This document shows positions 18,585 through 25,974 of a stretch of DNA of 64,000 nt, in pieces. The stretch covers positions 4,588,001 to 4,652,000 of the forward strand of contig NZ_CP114205.1 of the NCBI RefSeq assembly GCF_027497495.1. Reading direction: 5' to 3'. This DNA is from Streptomyces tubercidicus. Its GTDB lineage: Bacteria > Actinomycetota > Actinomycetes > Streptomycetales > Streptomycetaceae. Position numbers and translations under genes: made by a program. The notes under the pieces are model-generated. The model saw only the letters and a program-made list of their open reading frames with translations. It was not told the origin of the DNA and did no database searches. The first letter of the stretch is position 1. Every line of letters begins with the position of its first letter.

Positions 18585-19915
18585 CCGAGGGACAGGAGGC
18601 CGCCGCGCAGGCGGTCGAGACGGCCGTCGAGGCGGCCGGTAACTGGGCACGGGCGGGACGGCACGCCGGTGTGGCCGGCGCGGCGATCGGCGTGGTCGCG
18701 GCGGGTGCCGCGGCCGGGGTGGCGATAGAGCGGATGACGGTCGGCCGCGGGATGCGCCGCCGCGCGCGGCTCGCGCTGGACGCCGCCGGTCCCTACGGCA
18801 CGCTGCGCGGCACACCCGGCGCGGCGATCGCCGAGGACGGCACCGAGCTGTACTACGAGGTCGACGAGCCGGGCGTGGAGACGGCCCGGCCGGAGAAGGA
18901 CGACCACACCGGCAAGGCCAGGAACGGCAAGGGCGGCAAGGCCGACCGGTCCGCCAAGCCGGTGCGCGGCAAGGAGGCGCGGGCCGCGCAGGAGGCCCAG
19001 GGCGGTCTGCGCAAGCGGCTGTCGGCGGCGCTGGGGCGGCGCGGCGCGGCCCCCACGGTCGTCTTCAGCCACGGCTACTGCCTCAGCCAGGACTCCTGGC
19101 ACTTCCAGCGCTCCGCCCTGCGCGGCGCGGTCCGCACCGTCCACTGGGACCAGCGCAGCCACGGCCGCTCCTCGCGCGGCCACGGCCAGATCGACGGTAC
19201 GGAACCGGTCACCATCGACCTGCTGGGCCGGGATCTGAAGGCGGTGCTGGACGCCGCGGTGCCCGAGGGGCCGATCGTGCTGGTCGGGCACTCCATGGGC
19301 GGGATGACGGTGATGGCGCTGGCCGACCAGTTCCCCGAGTACGTCGCGGAGCGGGTGGTCGGGGTGGCCCTGATCGGCACGTCCGCCGGCCGGCTCAGCG
19401 AGGTCGGCTTCGGGCTGCCGTCCATGGGCGTCAAGGCGTTCCACTGGCTCGCGCCGGGCGTGCTGAAGGCGCTGGGCTGGCAGAGCGAGATCGTCGAGCG
19501 CGGGCGGCGGGCCACCGCCGATCTGTTCGCGGGGCTGATCAAGCGGTACTCGTTCGGGACGCCGGAGAAGGTGGACCCGGGTATCGCACGGTTCGGTGAG
19601 CGGCTGATCGAGGCGACCCCGATCGATGTGGTCGCCGAGTTCTTCCCGGCGTTCGCGGTGCATGACAAGACCGAGGCGCTGGTCGCGTACGACGCGGTGC
19701 CCGCGCTGGTGCTCGCCGGGGAGAACGACCTGATCACCCCGGCCGACCACAGCCGGACGATCGCCGAGGTGCTGCCGGACGCGGAGCTGGTGTGTGTCCC
19801 CGGCGCCGGGCATCTGGTGATGCTGGAGCGGCCCGAGCTGGTCAACGATCACCTGGTCTCCCTGGTGGAACGGGCGGGCGCGGCGGCCCGCAGCTCCCGG
19901 CACGCTCGGGCCTGA
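18581..19915 (+). CDS. alpha/beta hydrolase, coupled to alr
   Basis: A 444-residue protein. The N-terminus (about 1-50) contains a hydrophobic Ala/Gly/Val stretch (GAAIGVVAAGAAAGVAIE) that could anchor it to the membrane. A charged Lys/Gly-rich linker (about 105-150) follows, then an alpha/beta hydrolase domain with nucleophile elbow GHSMGGM, an HG oxyanion region (VVFSHGYCLSQDSWH) and a C-terminal acid/His pair (GENDLITP, GAGHLVMLE). Start overlaps the alr stop (ATGA). Substrate unknown; esterase or lipase is the usual annotation. Confidence 0.88.
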   Translation: MTEGQEAAAQAVETAVEAAGNWARAGRHAGVAGAAIGVVAAGAAAGVAIERMTVGRGMRRRARLALDAAGPYGTLRGTPGAAIAEDGTELYYEVDEPGVETARPEKDDHTGKARNGKGGKADRSAKPVRGKEARAAQEAQGGLRKRLSAALGRRGAAPTVVFSHGYCLSQDSWHFQRSALRGAVRTVHWDQRSHGRSSRGHGQIDGTEPVTIDLLGRDLKAVLDAAVPEGPIVLVGHSMGGMTVMALADQFPEYVAERVVGVALIGTSAGRLSEVGFGLPSMGVKAFHWLAPGVLKALGWQSEIVERGRRATADLFAGLIKRYSFGTPEKVDPGIARFGERLIEATPIDVVAEFFPAFAVHDKTEALVAYDAVPALVLAGENDLITPADHSRTIAEVLPDAELVCVPGAGHLVMLERPELVNDHLVSLVERAGAAARSSRHARA

Positions 19916-19967
19916 GGCTTGCGGGTGGCGGCTGGACGGGCGACGGGCGGGACGTACCATTTGCGGC

Positions 19968-20504
19968 ATGAGCACCACCGGCGCGATGGCGCACGTTACC
20001 GTCAAGTCCCCCGAACAGATGCAGGAGTTGGGCCGCCGTCTGGCCCCGCTGCTGCGCCCCGGCGACCTGGTGCTGCTCACCGGTGAGCTGGGGGCCGGCA
20101 AGACGACGCTGACCCGCGGCCTGGGCGAGGGCCTGGGCGTGCGCGGCGCCGTCACCTCTCCGACCTTCGTCATCGCCCGGGTGCACCCCTCGCTGGCCGG
20201 CGGCCCCCCGCTGGTGCATGTCGACGCCTACCGGCTCGGCGGCGGGCTGGACGAGATGGAGGACCTGGACCTCGATGTCTCGCTGCCGGAGTCGGTGGTG
20301 GTCGTGGAGTGGGGCGAGGGCAAGGTCGAGGAGCTGTCCGACGACCGGCTGCATGTGGTCATCGGCCGCGCCGTGGGCGCGGACGCGCCGGGCGGCGTGG
20401 ACGGGGCGCCGGAGGCCGATGAGGACGATGTGCGCGAGGTGACGGTCACCGGCTTCGGCGCGCGCTGGGCGGACGCCGGTCTGCCCGCGCTGGAGACCTG
20501 CTGA
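19968..20504 (+). CDS. tsaE: tRNA t6A threonylcarbamoyladenosine ATPase TsaE
   Basis: A 178-residue P-loop ATPase that works with TsaB and TsaD in the t6A37 modification of ANN-decoding tRNAs. The Walker A motif is GELGAGKTTLTRGLGEGLG; SPTFVIARVH and HVDAYRLGG are family motifs, as is VVVEWGEG. The C-terminal 40 residues are variable and acidic. tsaB-rimI-tsaD lie 1.2 kb downstream. Confidence 0.95.
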   Translation: MSTTGAMAHVTVKSPEQMQELGRRLAPLLRPGDLVLLTGELGAGKTTLTRGLGEGLGVRGAVTSPTFVIARVHPSLAGGPPLVHVDAYRLGGGLDEMEDLDLDVSLPESVVVVEWGEGKVEELSDDRLHVVIGRAVGADAPGGVDGAPEADEDDVREVTVTGFGARWADAGLPALETC

Positions 20505-20664
20505 CGGCGGGGCGGGGCGAGCCGGGGCGGCCGCGGCGGCGAGTCCGTACGGTCAGGGATCCGCCCGGTCAGGGATCCGGCCGGGCGCCGGTAGTTTCCG
20601 ACAAGCCGTCGGTAAGATGTTGCGCACCTGGTACCGCGCGTGGTGACATGGGTGGAGACCCCAG

Positions 20665-20683
20665 TTAGGTGAGCCTAAGTAGC
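20665..20683. promoter_or_regulatory. iron-box-like operator (DmdR/IdeR/DtxR type)
   Basis: TTAGGTGAGCCTAA (20665-20678) is an interrupted palindrome. On the minus strand it reads TTAGGCTCACCTAA, identical to the last 14 bases of the iron-box sequence TTAGGTTAGGCTCACCTAA as I recall it; the remaining five bases do not match. It lies 50 bp before the ATG of a small orphan gene and downstream of tsaE, in a 224-bp gap. The Fe-dependent repressors DmdR/IdeR are known to bind such boxes; binding here is inferred. Confidence 0.55.
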
Positions 20684-20728
20684 CAGCCTAGCTTCTGTCG
20701 CTTGCCCCAGGAGCCCCGGGAGGCGTCC

Positions 20729-20986
20729 ATGTCGGCCCACCAGCCCTTTCCCACGCGTGACGGCCATGAGGGCGTCCCCGACGCGGCGGCCGGGCGCGAT
20801 GCGCACGAGACGCCGACCATGAATGAACTGCTGGCCGCCTGCGCCGCGGCCACCGCCGTCTCCACGCCCCCCGACGCCGCCGAGGAGGCCCGTCAGGGCA
20901 AGCCCGCGGGGCCGGCGGACGAGCCGGAGGCGGAGGAGGGGTCCGGGCCCGGCCCGGCGTCCACCGGAAGCCGCGACGCCGCGTAG
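20729..20986 (+). CDS. small hydrophilic protein of unknown function behind an iron-box-like site
   Basis: An 85-residue protein starting MSAHQPFPTRDGHEG after GGGAGG; an ORF extension to 20669 would run through the iron-box-like palindrome and is rejected. It is Ala/Pro/Glu-rich and probably disordered, with one short helix-like segment TPTMNELLAACAAATAV at about 30-47. No transmembrane segment, no known domain. The operator-like palindrome before it suggests iron-responsive expression. Confidence 0.62.
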   Translation: MSAHQPFPTRDGHEGVPDAAAGRDAHETPTMNELLAACAAATAVSTPPDAAEEARQGKPAGPADEPEAEEGSGPGPASTGSRDAA

Positions 20987-21026
20987 CCCGTAGGGGCGAA
21001 GAACGGACCGCCCGGGAGCCGAGCGG

Positions 21027-21596
21027 TCAGGAGACCACGACGACCTTGGTGCCGGTGGGCGCGAAGTCCCACATCGCCTTGCCGTCCGCGCGGGACTCAC
21101 GGACACCGCCGGTCTTCTTCCCCGCGCCCGGGTCGGGCTGCGAGCCGTCCACGGCGGCGCTGAAGCCGACCGTGACCCCGTTGACGGCGGCGAATCGCAC
21201 CACGTGCTCGATCGCGATCCCGTCCGAGCCCGTGACACTGACCGACCGCGAAGCGACCGCATAGGCCCCCGGCCGCGGGCTGACGGCGCTCGGTGCGACG
21301 GTGAAGGTCCGCAGCGCCTTGTTCTGCGCGTCGACCAGCCAGACCCGCTTGGCGCCGAGCGCGTAGACGATCCGCTTTCCCTGCCCGGACGCCTGGGGGA
21401 CCGGGGCCGGAGCGGGCGTCCTGTGCTTCTTGTCGTGCCGGGCCGGCTGCTTCTCGGGGGAGTTGTGGCGGCTGCCGTCCCGGGCCTGGGTGAGGGTGTC
21501 CGGGGCGGACGCCGCGGCCTGGTAGCCGAGCACTCCGACCACGACCAGGGCCGCCGTGGTCAGCGCGGTGACGATCGTGCTGCTCTTACCGGGCAC
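21027..21596 (-). CDS. membrane-anchored YkuD-like protein lacking the catalytic cysteine
   Basis: A 189-residue protein. GTG 21596 (VPGKSSTIVTAL) is preferred because AGGTGG is well spaced; GTG 21629 is possible. One N-terminal membrane helix (TIVTALTTAALVVVGVLGY) and a charged linker precede an extracellular domain. Its end, TGGVRESRADGKAMWDF followed by GTKVVVVS, resembles the YkuD end (HGC-V-R-x-S-x-x-D-A-x-x-L ... GTPV), but Gly replaces the Cys and no conserved His is visible. I infer a non-catalytic relative of L,D-transpeptidases. Convergent with the small gene before it. Confidence 0.72.
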   Translation of the reverse strand: MPGKSSTIVTALTTAALVVVGVLGYQAAASAPDTLTQARDGSRHNSPEKQPARHDKKHRTPAPAPVPQASGQGKRIVYALGAKRVWLVDAQNKALRTFTVAPSAVSPRPGAYAVASRSVSVTGSDGIAIEHVVRFAAVNGVTVGFSAAVDGSQPDPGAGKKTGGVRESRADGKAMWDFAPTGTKVVVVS

Positions 21597-21733
21597 CGCT
21601 GTGCCACCTTTCCTCCCGCTCCCTGCCACCGGCGGGGAGTCCCGGGCCTGGACGCCGGGCTGCTTACTGCTGGCTACGGGGCGACGGTAGCACCGGGAAC
21701 GGGAACCACCCGCCGAGCCGTAGTCTTAAGGAC

Positions 21734-22393
21734 GTGCTGCTGCTAGCTCTTGACACCGCCACCCCCGCCGTCACCGTCGCGCTCCACGACGGCACCCGCG
21801 TCCTCGCCGAGTCCCGCCAGGTGGACGCGCGCCGGCACGGCGAGCTGCTGCTGCCCGCCGTCGACCGGGTGCTGGCCGAGGCCGGCCACAAGCTCGACGC
21901 GGTCAGCGACATCGTCGTCGGCGTGGGCCCGGGTCCGTACACCGGGCTGCGCGTGGGCCTGGTGACCGCCGCCACCTTCGGGGCCGCGCTCGGCGTGCCC
22001 GTCCACGGTCTGTGCACTCTGGACGGCCTCGCCTACGCCTCCGGCCTGACCGAACCCTTCGTCGTGGCCACCGACGCCCGCCGCAAAGAGGTCTACTGGG
22101 CCCGCTACGGCGATGCCCGCACCCGGCTGACCGAGCCTGCCGTCGACCGCCCCGCGGACCTCGCCGACCAGGTGGCCGGTGTCCCGGCCGTGGGCGCGGG
22201 CGCGGTGCTCTACGACACGGTCTTCACCGGCGTACGGCGCGAGGCGCCCGAGCACCAGTCCGCCGCCGCGCTGGCCGAGCTGGCCGCCCGGAAGCTCGCG
22301 GCGGGGGAGGAGCTGCTGCCGCCGCGGCCGCTGTATCTGCGGCGCCCGGACGCCCAGGTCCCCGCCAACTACAAGGTGGTCACTCCCCGGTGA
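21734..22393 (+). CDS. tsaB: tRNA t6A complex dimerisation subunit TsaB
   Basis: A 219-residue ASKHA-fold protein starting (GTG) MLLLALDTATPAVTVALHDG. The family motif VVGVGPGPYTGLRVGLVTAATF is present. TsaB is the inactive partner that activates TsaD. The stop overlaps the next start in GTGA, coupling it to rimI. Its promoter region is shared, divergently, with the YkuD-like gene (137-bp gap). Confidence 0.94.
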   Translation: MLLLALDTATPAVTVALHDGTRVLAESRQVDARRHGELLLPAVDRVLAEAGHKLDAVSDIVVGVGPGPYTGLRVGLVTAATFGAALGVPVHGLCTLDGLAYASGLTEPFVVATDARRKEVYWARYGDARTRLTEPAVDRPADLADQVAGVPAVGAGAVLYDTVFTGVRREAPEHQSAAALAELAARKLAAGEELLPPRPLYLRRPDAQVPANYKVVTPR

Positions 22394-22974
22394 GTTCCCG
22401 CCCGTCGTCCACCCCCCGCTCCCCGGCGCCTCACCCGGACGCTGTCCGGGGGGAGCCCCGGCGCGGCGACGACGCCCGGCCCGGGGCCGTGCTGCGCGAG
22501 ATGCGCTGGTGGGACATCGCGCCGGTGCTGGAGCTGGAGCGCGAACTGTTCCCCGAGGACGCCTGGTCGCAGGGCATGTTCTGGTCCGAGCTGGCACGCG
22601 CGCGCGGCCCGCACGCCACCCGCCGCTACCTCGTCGCCGAACAGGCCGGAAGGCTGGTGGGCTACGGCGGACTGGCCGCCGTCGACGGCACCGGCGACAT
22701 CCAGACCATCGCCACCGCCCGCGACCAGTGGGGCACCGGCCTCGGCGCCCGGCTGCTCACCGAACTCCTCGGCGCGGCAACGGACTTCGAATGCCATGAG
22801 GTACTGCTGGAGGTACGGGTCGACAACCTCCGCGCCCAGCGCCTCTACGAGCGCTTCGGCTTCGAGCCGATCGGTTTCCGCCGCGGCTACTACCAGCCCG
22901 GCAACGTCGACGCCCTGGTGATGCGCCGCACCACCCAGACCTCCTCCGAAGCACCCTCCGTACAAGGAACTTGA
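22390..22974 (+). CDS. rimI: ribosomal-protein-S18-alanine N-acetyltransferase
   Basis: A 194-residue GNAT protein with a GTG start overlapping tsaB. The first 40 residues are a disordered Pro/Arg/Asp-rich extension; the GNAT domain follows. The acetyl-CoA loop is DQWGTGLGARLLTELL, and LEVRVDNLRAQRLYERFGF and RRGYYQPGNVDALVM match RimI. The tsaB-rimI-tsaD order supports the assignment. The true substrate in actinobacteria is not certain. Confidence 0.9.
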   Translation: MSSRPSSTPRSPAPHPDAVRGEPRRGDDARPGAVLREMRWWDIAPVLELERELFPEDAWSQGMFWSELARARGPHATRRYLVAEQAGRLVGYGGLAAVDGTGDIQTIATARDQWGTGLGARLLTELLGAATDFECHEVLLEVRVDNLRAQRLYERFGFEPIGFRRGYYQPGNVDALVMRRTTQTSSEAPSVQGT

Positions 22975-22979
22975 GAACC

Positions 22980-24131
22980 ATGGCTGACTCACGCGGCGGA
23001 CCGCTGGTCCTCGGCATCGAGACCTCCTGCGACGAGACCGGTGTCGGCATCGTCCGCGGCCACACGCTGCTGGCCGACGCGGTCGCCTCCAGCGTCGACG
23101 AGCACGCCCGCTTCGGCGGCGTGGTGCCCGAGGTGGCCTCCCGCGCCCACCTGGAGGCGATGGTCCCCACCATCCAGCGCGCCCTGAAGGACGCCGGGGT
23201 CGCGGCCTCCGACCTGGACGGGATCGCGGTCACCGCGGGACCCGGGCTGGCCGGTGCGCTGCTGGTCGGCGTCTCGGCCGCCAAGGCGTACGCCTACGCC
23301 CTCGGCAAGCCGCTCTACGGCGTCAACCACCTCGCCTCGCACATCTGCGTCGACCAGCTCGAACACGGCCCGCTGCCCGAGCCGACCATGGCCCTGCTGG
23401 TCTCCGGCGGCCACTCCTCGCTCCTGCTCGCCCCGGACATCACCTCCGACGTACGGCCGCTGGGCTCGACCATCGACGACGCGGCCGGTGAGGCGTTCGA
23501 CAAGATCGCACGGGTGCTGCACCTCGGCTTCCCCGGCGGCCCGGTCATCGACCGCTACGCCCGCGAGGGCAACCCCGACGCGATCCGCTTCCCGCGCGGC
23601 CTGACCGGCCCCCGCGACCCGGTCTACGACTTCTCCTTCTCCGGCCTGAAGACGGCCGTCGCCCGCTGGATCGAGGCCAAGCGGGCGGCCGGCGAGGAGG
23701 TTCCGGTGGCGGATGTCTCGGCGTCCTTCCAGGAAGCCGTGGTGGATGTGCTGACCCGTAAGGCCGTCCGGGCCTGCAAGGACAACGGCGTGGACCACCT
23801 GATGATCGGCGGCGGGGTCGCGGCCAACACCCGGCTGCGGGCGATGGCCGAGCGCCGCTGCGAGGACGCCGGCATCACCCTGCGGGTGCCGCGGCCCAAG
23901 CTGTGCACCGACAACGGCGCGATGGTCGCGGCCCTGGGTGCGGAGATGGTGGCCCGCAACCGGCCGACCTCCCACTGGGACCTCTCCGCGGACTCATCCC
24001 TGCCGGTCACCGAGCCGCATGTACCCGGCGAGGCCCCCGAGGACGCCCCAGCCCCGCACGCGCACTCCCATTCCCACTCCCACGACCATGACCACGTCCA
24101 CGAGATGAGCAAGCACAACCTCTACTCCTGA
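22980..24131 (+). CDS. tsaD: tRNA N6-threonylcarbamoyladenosine transferase TsaD with His-rich tail
   Basis: A 383-residue catalytic subunit of the t6A complex; ATG 22980 follows AAGGAAC, and an upstream TTG at 22971 is less likely. LGIETSCDETGVGIV is the ATP/metal region; the metal-binding His pair is in NHLASHICVD; LVSGGHSSLLL and PKLCTDNGAMVAALG complete the ASKHA fold. The last 30 residues are unusual: about nine His alternating with Ser and Asp (AHSHSHSHDHDHVHEMSK), absent from ordinary TsaD, which should end near PVTEPHV. Confidence 0.95.
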   Translation: MADSRGGPLVLGIETSCDETGVGIVRGHTLLADAVASSVDEHARFGGVVPEVASRAHLEAMVPTIQRALKDAGVAASDLDGIAVTAGPGLAGALLVGVSAAKAYAYALGKPLYGVNHLASHICVDQLEHGPLPEPTMALLVSGGHSSLLLAPDITSDVRPLGSTIDDAAGEAFDKIARVLHLGFPGGPVIDRYAREGNPDAIRFPRGLTGPRDPVYDFSFSGLKTAVARWIEAKRAAGEEVPVADVSASFQEAVVDVLTRKAVRACKDNGVDHLMIGGGVAANTRLRAMAERRCEDAGITLRVPRPKLCTDNGAMVAALGAEMVARNRPTSHWDLSADSSLPVTEPHVPGEAPEDAPAPHAHSHSHSHDHDHVHEMSKHNLYS

Positions 24132-24134
24132 CGC

Positions 24135-24173
24135 CGCGCGAGGGCTCGTTTTGTGCTTCTACGAGTCCTCGCG
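24135..24173 (+). terminator. terminator after tsaD
   Basis: GCGCGAGGGCTCGT pairs with ACGAGTCCTCGCGC (14 bp with one G-T wobble) around TTTGTGCTTCT. It begins three bases after the tsaD stop. Confidence 0.82.
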
Positions 24174-24252
24174 CCGCACCCGGCCCGGCGCCCGGCCCGA
24201 GGTCTTACCCTGACTTGCGGCACCGAACGCGCGTGTGGGGAGGCGGCAGGCT

Positions 24253-24618
24253 GTGGACTGGTTCTGGTGGGTCTTCATCTTCTTCATGGCGGGCGGCTTC
24301 GCGAAGGTCGCCGACACCGCCCGCACGGCGCTGCGCACCCGGCACGAACGCAAGATGGAACTCCTGGAGACCGCCCGCCAGGAGCGCCAGGAACTGGCCG
24401 CCGCCCAGAAGCCGCCGGAGCCGGTGTGCGGCTGCACCCACCACCTCGCCAAGCATGACAAAAAGGGCAAGTGTCATGAGCGGGTGGAGATGCCGGTCGC
24501 CTGGGACGCCGACCACAAGCCGGTGCAGTACGAGGCGGGCCAGTGCACCTGCCAGCAGTACATCGGCCCGCAGCCGCTCTCCCAGATCTACGCCGAGGAC
24601 CTCACGGACCTGGCGTGA
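24253..24618 (+). CDS. small membrane protein with Cys/His-rich cytoplasmic domain
   Basis: A 121-residue protein; GTG 24253 (VDWFWWVFIFFMAGG) follows GGAGGCGGCAGG. Residues 2-17 form one N-terminal membrane helix; a charged coiled-coil-like helix (RTRHERKMELLETARQERQE) follows. The C-terminal half has CGCTHH, KCHE and CTCQQY, five Cys and three His that could bind zinc. No family recognised with certainty. Its 3' end overlaps the convergent methyltransferase gene by 17 bases. Confidence 0.78.
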   Translation: MDWFWWVFIFFMAGGFAKVADTARTALRTRHERKMELLETARQERQELAAAQKPPEPVCGCTHHLAKHDKKGKCHERVEMPVAWDADHKPVQYEAGQCTCQQYIGPQPLSQIYAEDLTDLA

Positions 24619-25849
24619 CCGGGTCCGTGGCCGGGTCCGAGGCCGGATCCGTGGCCGGTTGTCCCAGCAGCATGGCGGGTGCCCCCGCGACCCGGGTCAG
24701 AAAGATCGTGCAGGACTTCCGGCCGCCGCCGAGCTTCAGCTTCTTGCGCAGCTCCTCGGGCTCCACCGCGGAGCCCCGCTTCTTGATCACCGCGATCCCG
24801 ACCCCACGCTCCCGCAGCAGCGCCTTGAGCTTCTTGACGTGGAACGGCAGCACATCGGTGATCGCATACGCGGTCGCGTACGGGGTCCCGGTCAACCGGT
24901 CCGCCGTGATGTAGGCGATCGTCGGGTCGATCAGCCGCCCGTCGACCTGCCGGGCCACATCCGCGACGAGGTGCGCCCGGATCACCGCCCCGTCCGGCTC
25001 GTACAGCCAGTCGCCGACCGGGCCCGGCTCGGGGTCCGGTAGCCCCGCGCCCAGCAGCGAGTCCCCGGCCGGCAGCAGCGTGGCCCGGCGACCGCCGGGC
25101 GTGATGCGGTCCGCCCCGTCCCCTGCCGCGCCGAACCACACCACGGCCTCCTTGACGTCGCCCCCGTCCGAGATCCACTCCGTCTCGGCGTCCTCGGGCA
25201 GCGCGTCGTGCGGCACCCCCGGCGCGATCTTCAGCGCCGCGACGGGCGCCTTACGGGCCGCCTCGACGGCCCAGGACAGCGGCGGCGAGTACGCCTCGGG
25301 GTCGAAGATCCGGCCGCCCCTGGTCTTCTTGCGCCGCGCCGGATCGACGAACACCGCGTCATACCCGGCGGTGTCCACCTCCGTCACATCCGCACAACGC
25401 ACCTCGATCAGCTCCGCCAGCCCCAGCGCCTCCGCATTGGCCCGCGCCGCCGCACAGGCCAGCGGGTCACGGTCGACGGCCAGCACCCGGATCCCGGCAC
25501 GCGCCAGGGCGATCGCGTCCCCGCCGATGCCGCAGCACAGATCCGCCAGCGTCCGCACGCCCAGCGCCGCGAGCCGGGCCGCGCGGTGCGCGGCGACCGC
25601 GGCGCGGGTGGACTGCTCGACCCCGTTCGGCGTGAAGTACATCCGCCACGCGTCCGCCCCGAACTTCGCCACGGCCCGCTGTCGTAGCTGCGCCTGCCCG
25701 AGCGCGGCGGAGACGAGGTCGGCGGGGTGGTCCCGCCGTAGCCGGGTGGCTGCCGCCAGCTCAGCCGACGGGTCGTGGTGCCGCAGCTCGGCCAGCAGGG
25801 TTTGGCCCTCGGGGGCGAGGAGGCGGTCGAAGACGTCCAGGTCATTCAC
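24602..25849 (-). CDS. THUMP-like-domain class I SAM-dependent methyltransferase
   Basis: A 415-residue protein. The SAM-binding motif is LADLCCGIGGDAIALA, with acidic motif VLAVDRDPLAC; VFVDPARRKK is the catalytic-loop DPAR motif. The region VLPFHVKKLKALLRERGVG to the end resembles the THUMP-like domain of actinobacterial proteins of this family, suggesting an RNA substrate, which is not established. ATG start. The tail (QPATDPASDPATDPVTPGP) is a low-complexity repeat overlapping the neighbouring convergent gene. Confidence 0.86.
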   Translation of the reverse strand: MNDLDVFDRLLAPEGQTLLAELRHHDPSAELAAATRLRRDHPADLVSAALGQAQLRQRAVAKFGADAWRMYFTPNGVEQSTRAAVAAHRAARLAALGVRTLADLCCGIGGDAIALARAGIRVLAVDRDPLACAAARANAEALGLAELIEVRCADVTEVDTAGYDAVFVDPARRKKTRGGRIFDPEAYSPPLSWAVEAARKAPVAALKIAPGVPHDALPEDAETEWISDGGDVKEAVVWFGAAGDGADRITPGGRRATLLPAGDSLLGAGLPDPEPGPVGDWLYEPDGAVIRAHLVADVARQVDGRLIDPTIAYITADRLTGTPYATAYAITDVLPFHVKKLKALLRERGVGIAVIKKRGSAVEPEELRKKLKLGGGRKSCTIFLTRVAGAPAMLLGQPATDPASDPATDPVTPGP

Positions 25850-25863
25850 GGTGTCATTGTCTC

Positions 25864-25968
25864 CCCACGTTTTTGTCCGCCCCGCCGCTGGGGGGACCTC
25901 CCACGCCCTTCAGGCAGTGGGGGAGTAACGGCGAGCAACGCCCACGGCGGGACAGCCGAAAACGTGGG
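25864..25968. repeat. intergenic element with CCCACGTTTT terminal inverted repeats
   Basis: A 105-bp element between the methyltransferase start and the SEDS stop. Its ends are inverted repeats of about 23 bp (19 matches) beginning CCCACGTTTT. Inside is a second inverted pair near CTCCCAC / GTGGGGGAG. The 46 bp at its right end reappear, in opposite orientation, at 55716-55761. No ORF inside; it is too small to encode a transposase and resembles a MITE or other small dispersed repeat. Confidence 0.65.
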
Positions 25969-25974
25969 CAGGAA

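Noticed and set aside
25864..25968. Reading the CCCACGTTTT element as an insertion sequence
   Set aside because: No transposase gene and only 105 bp; called a small repeat instead.
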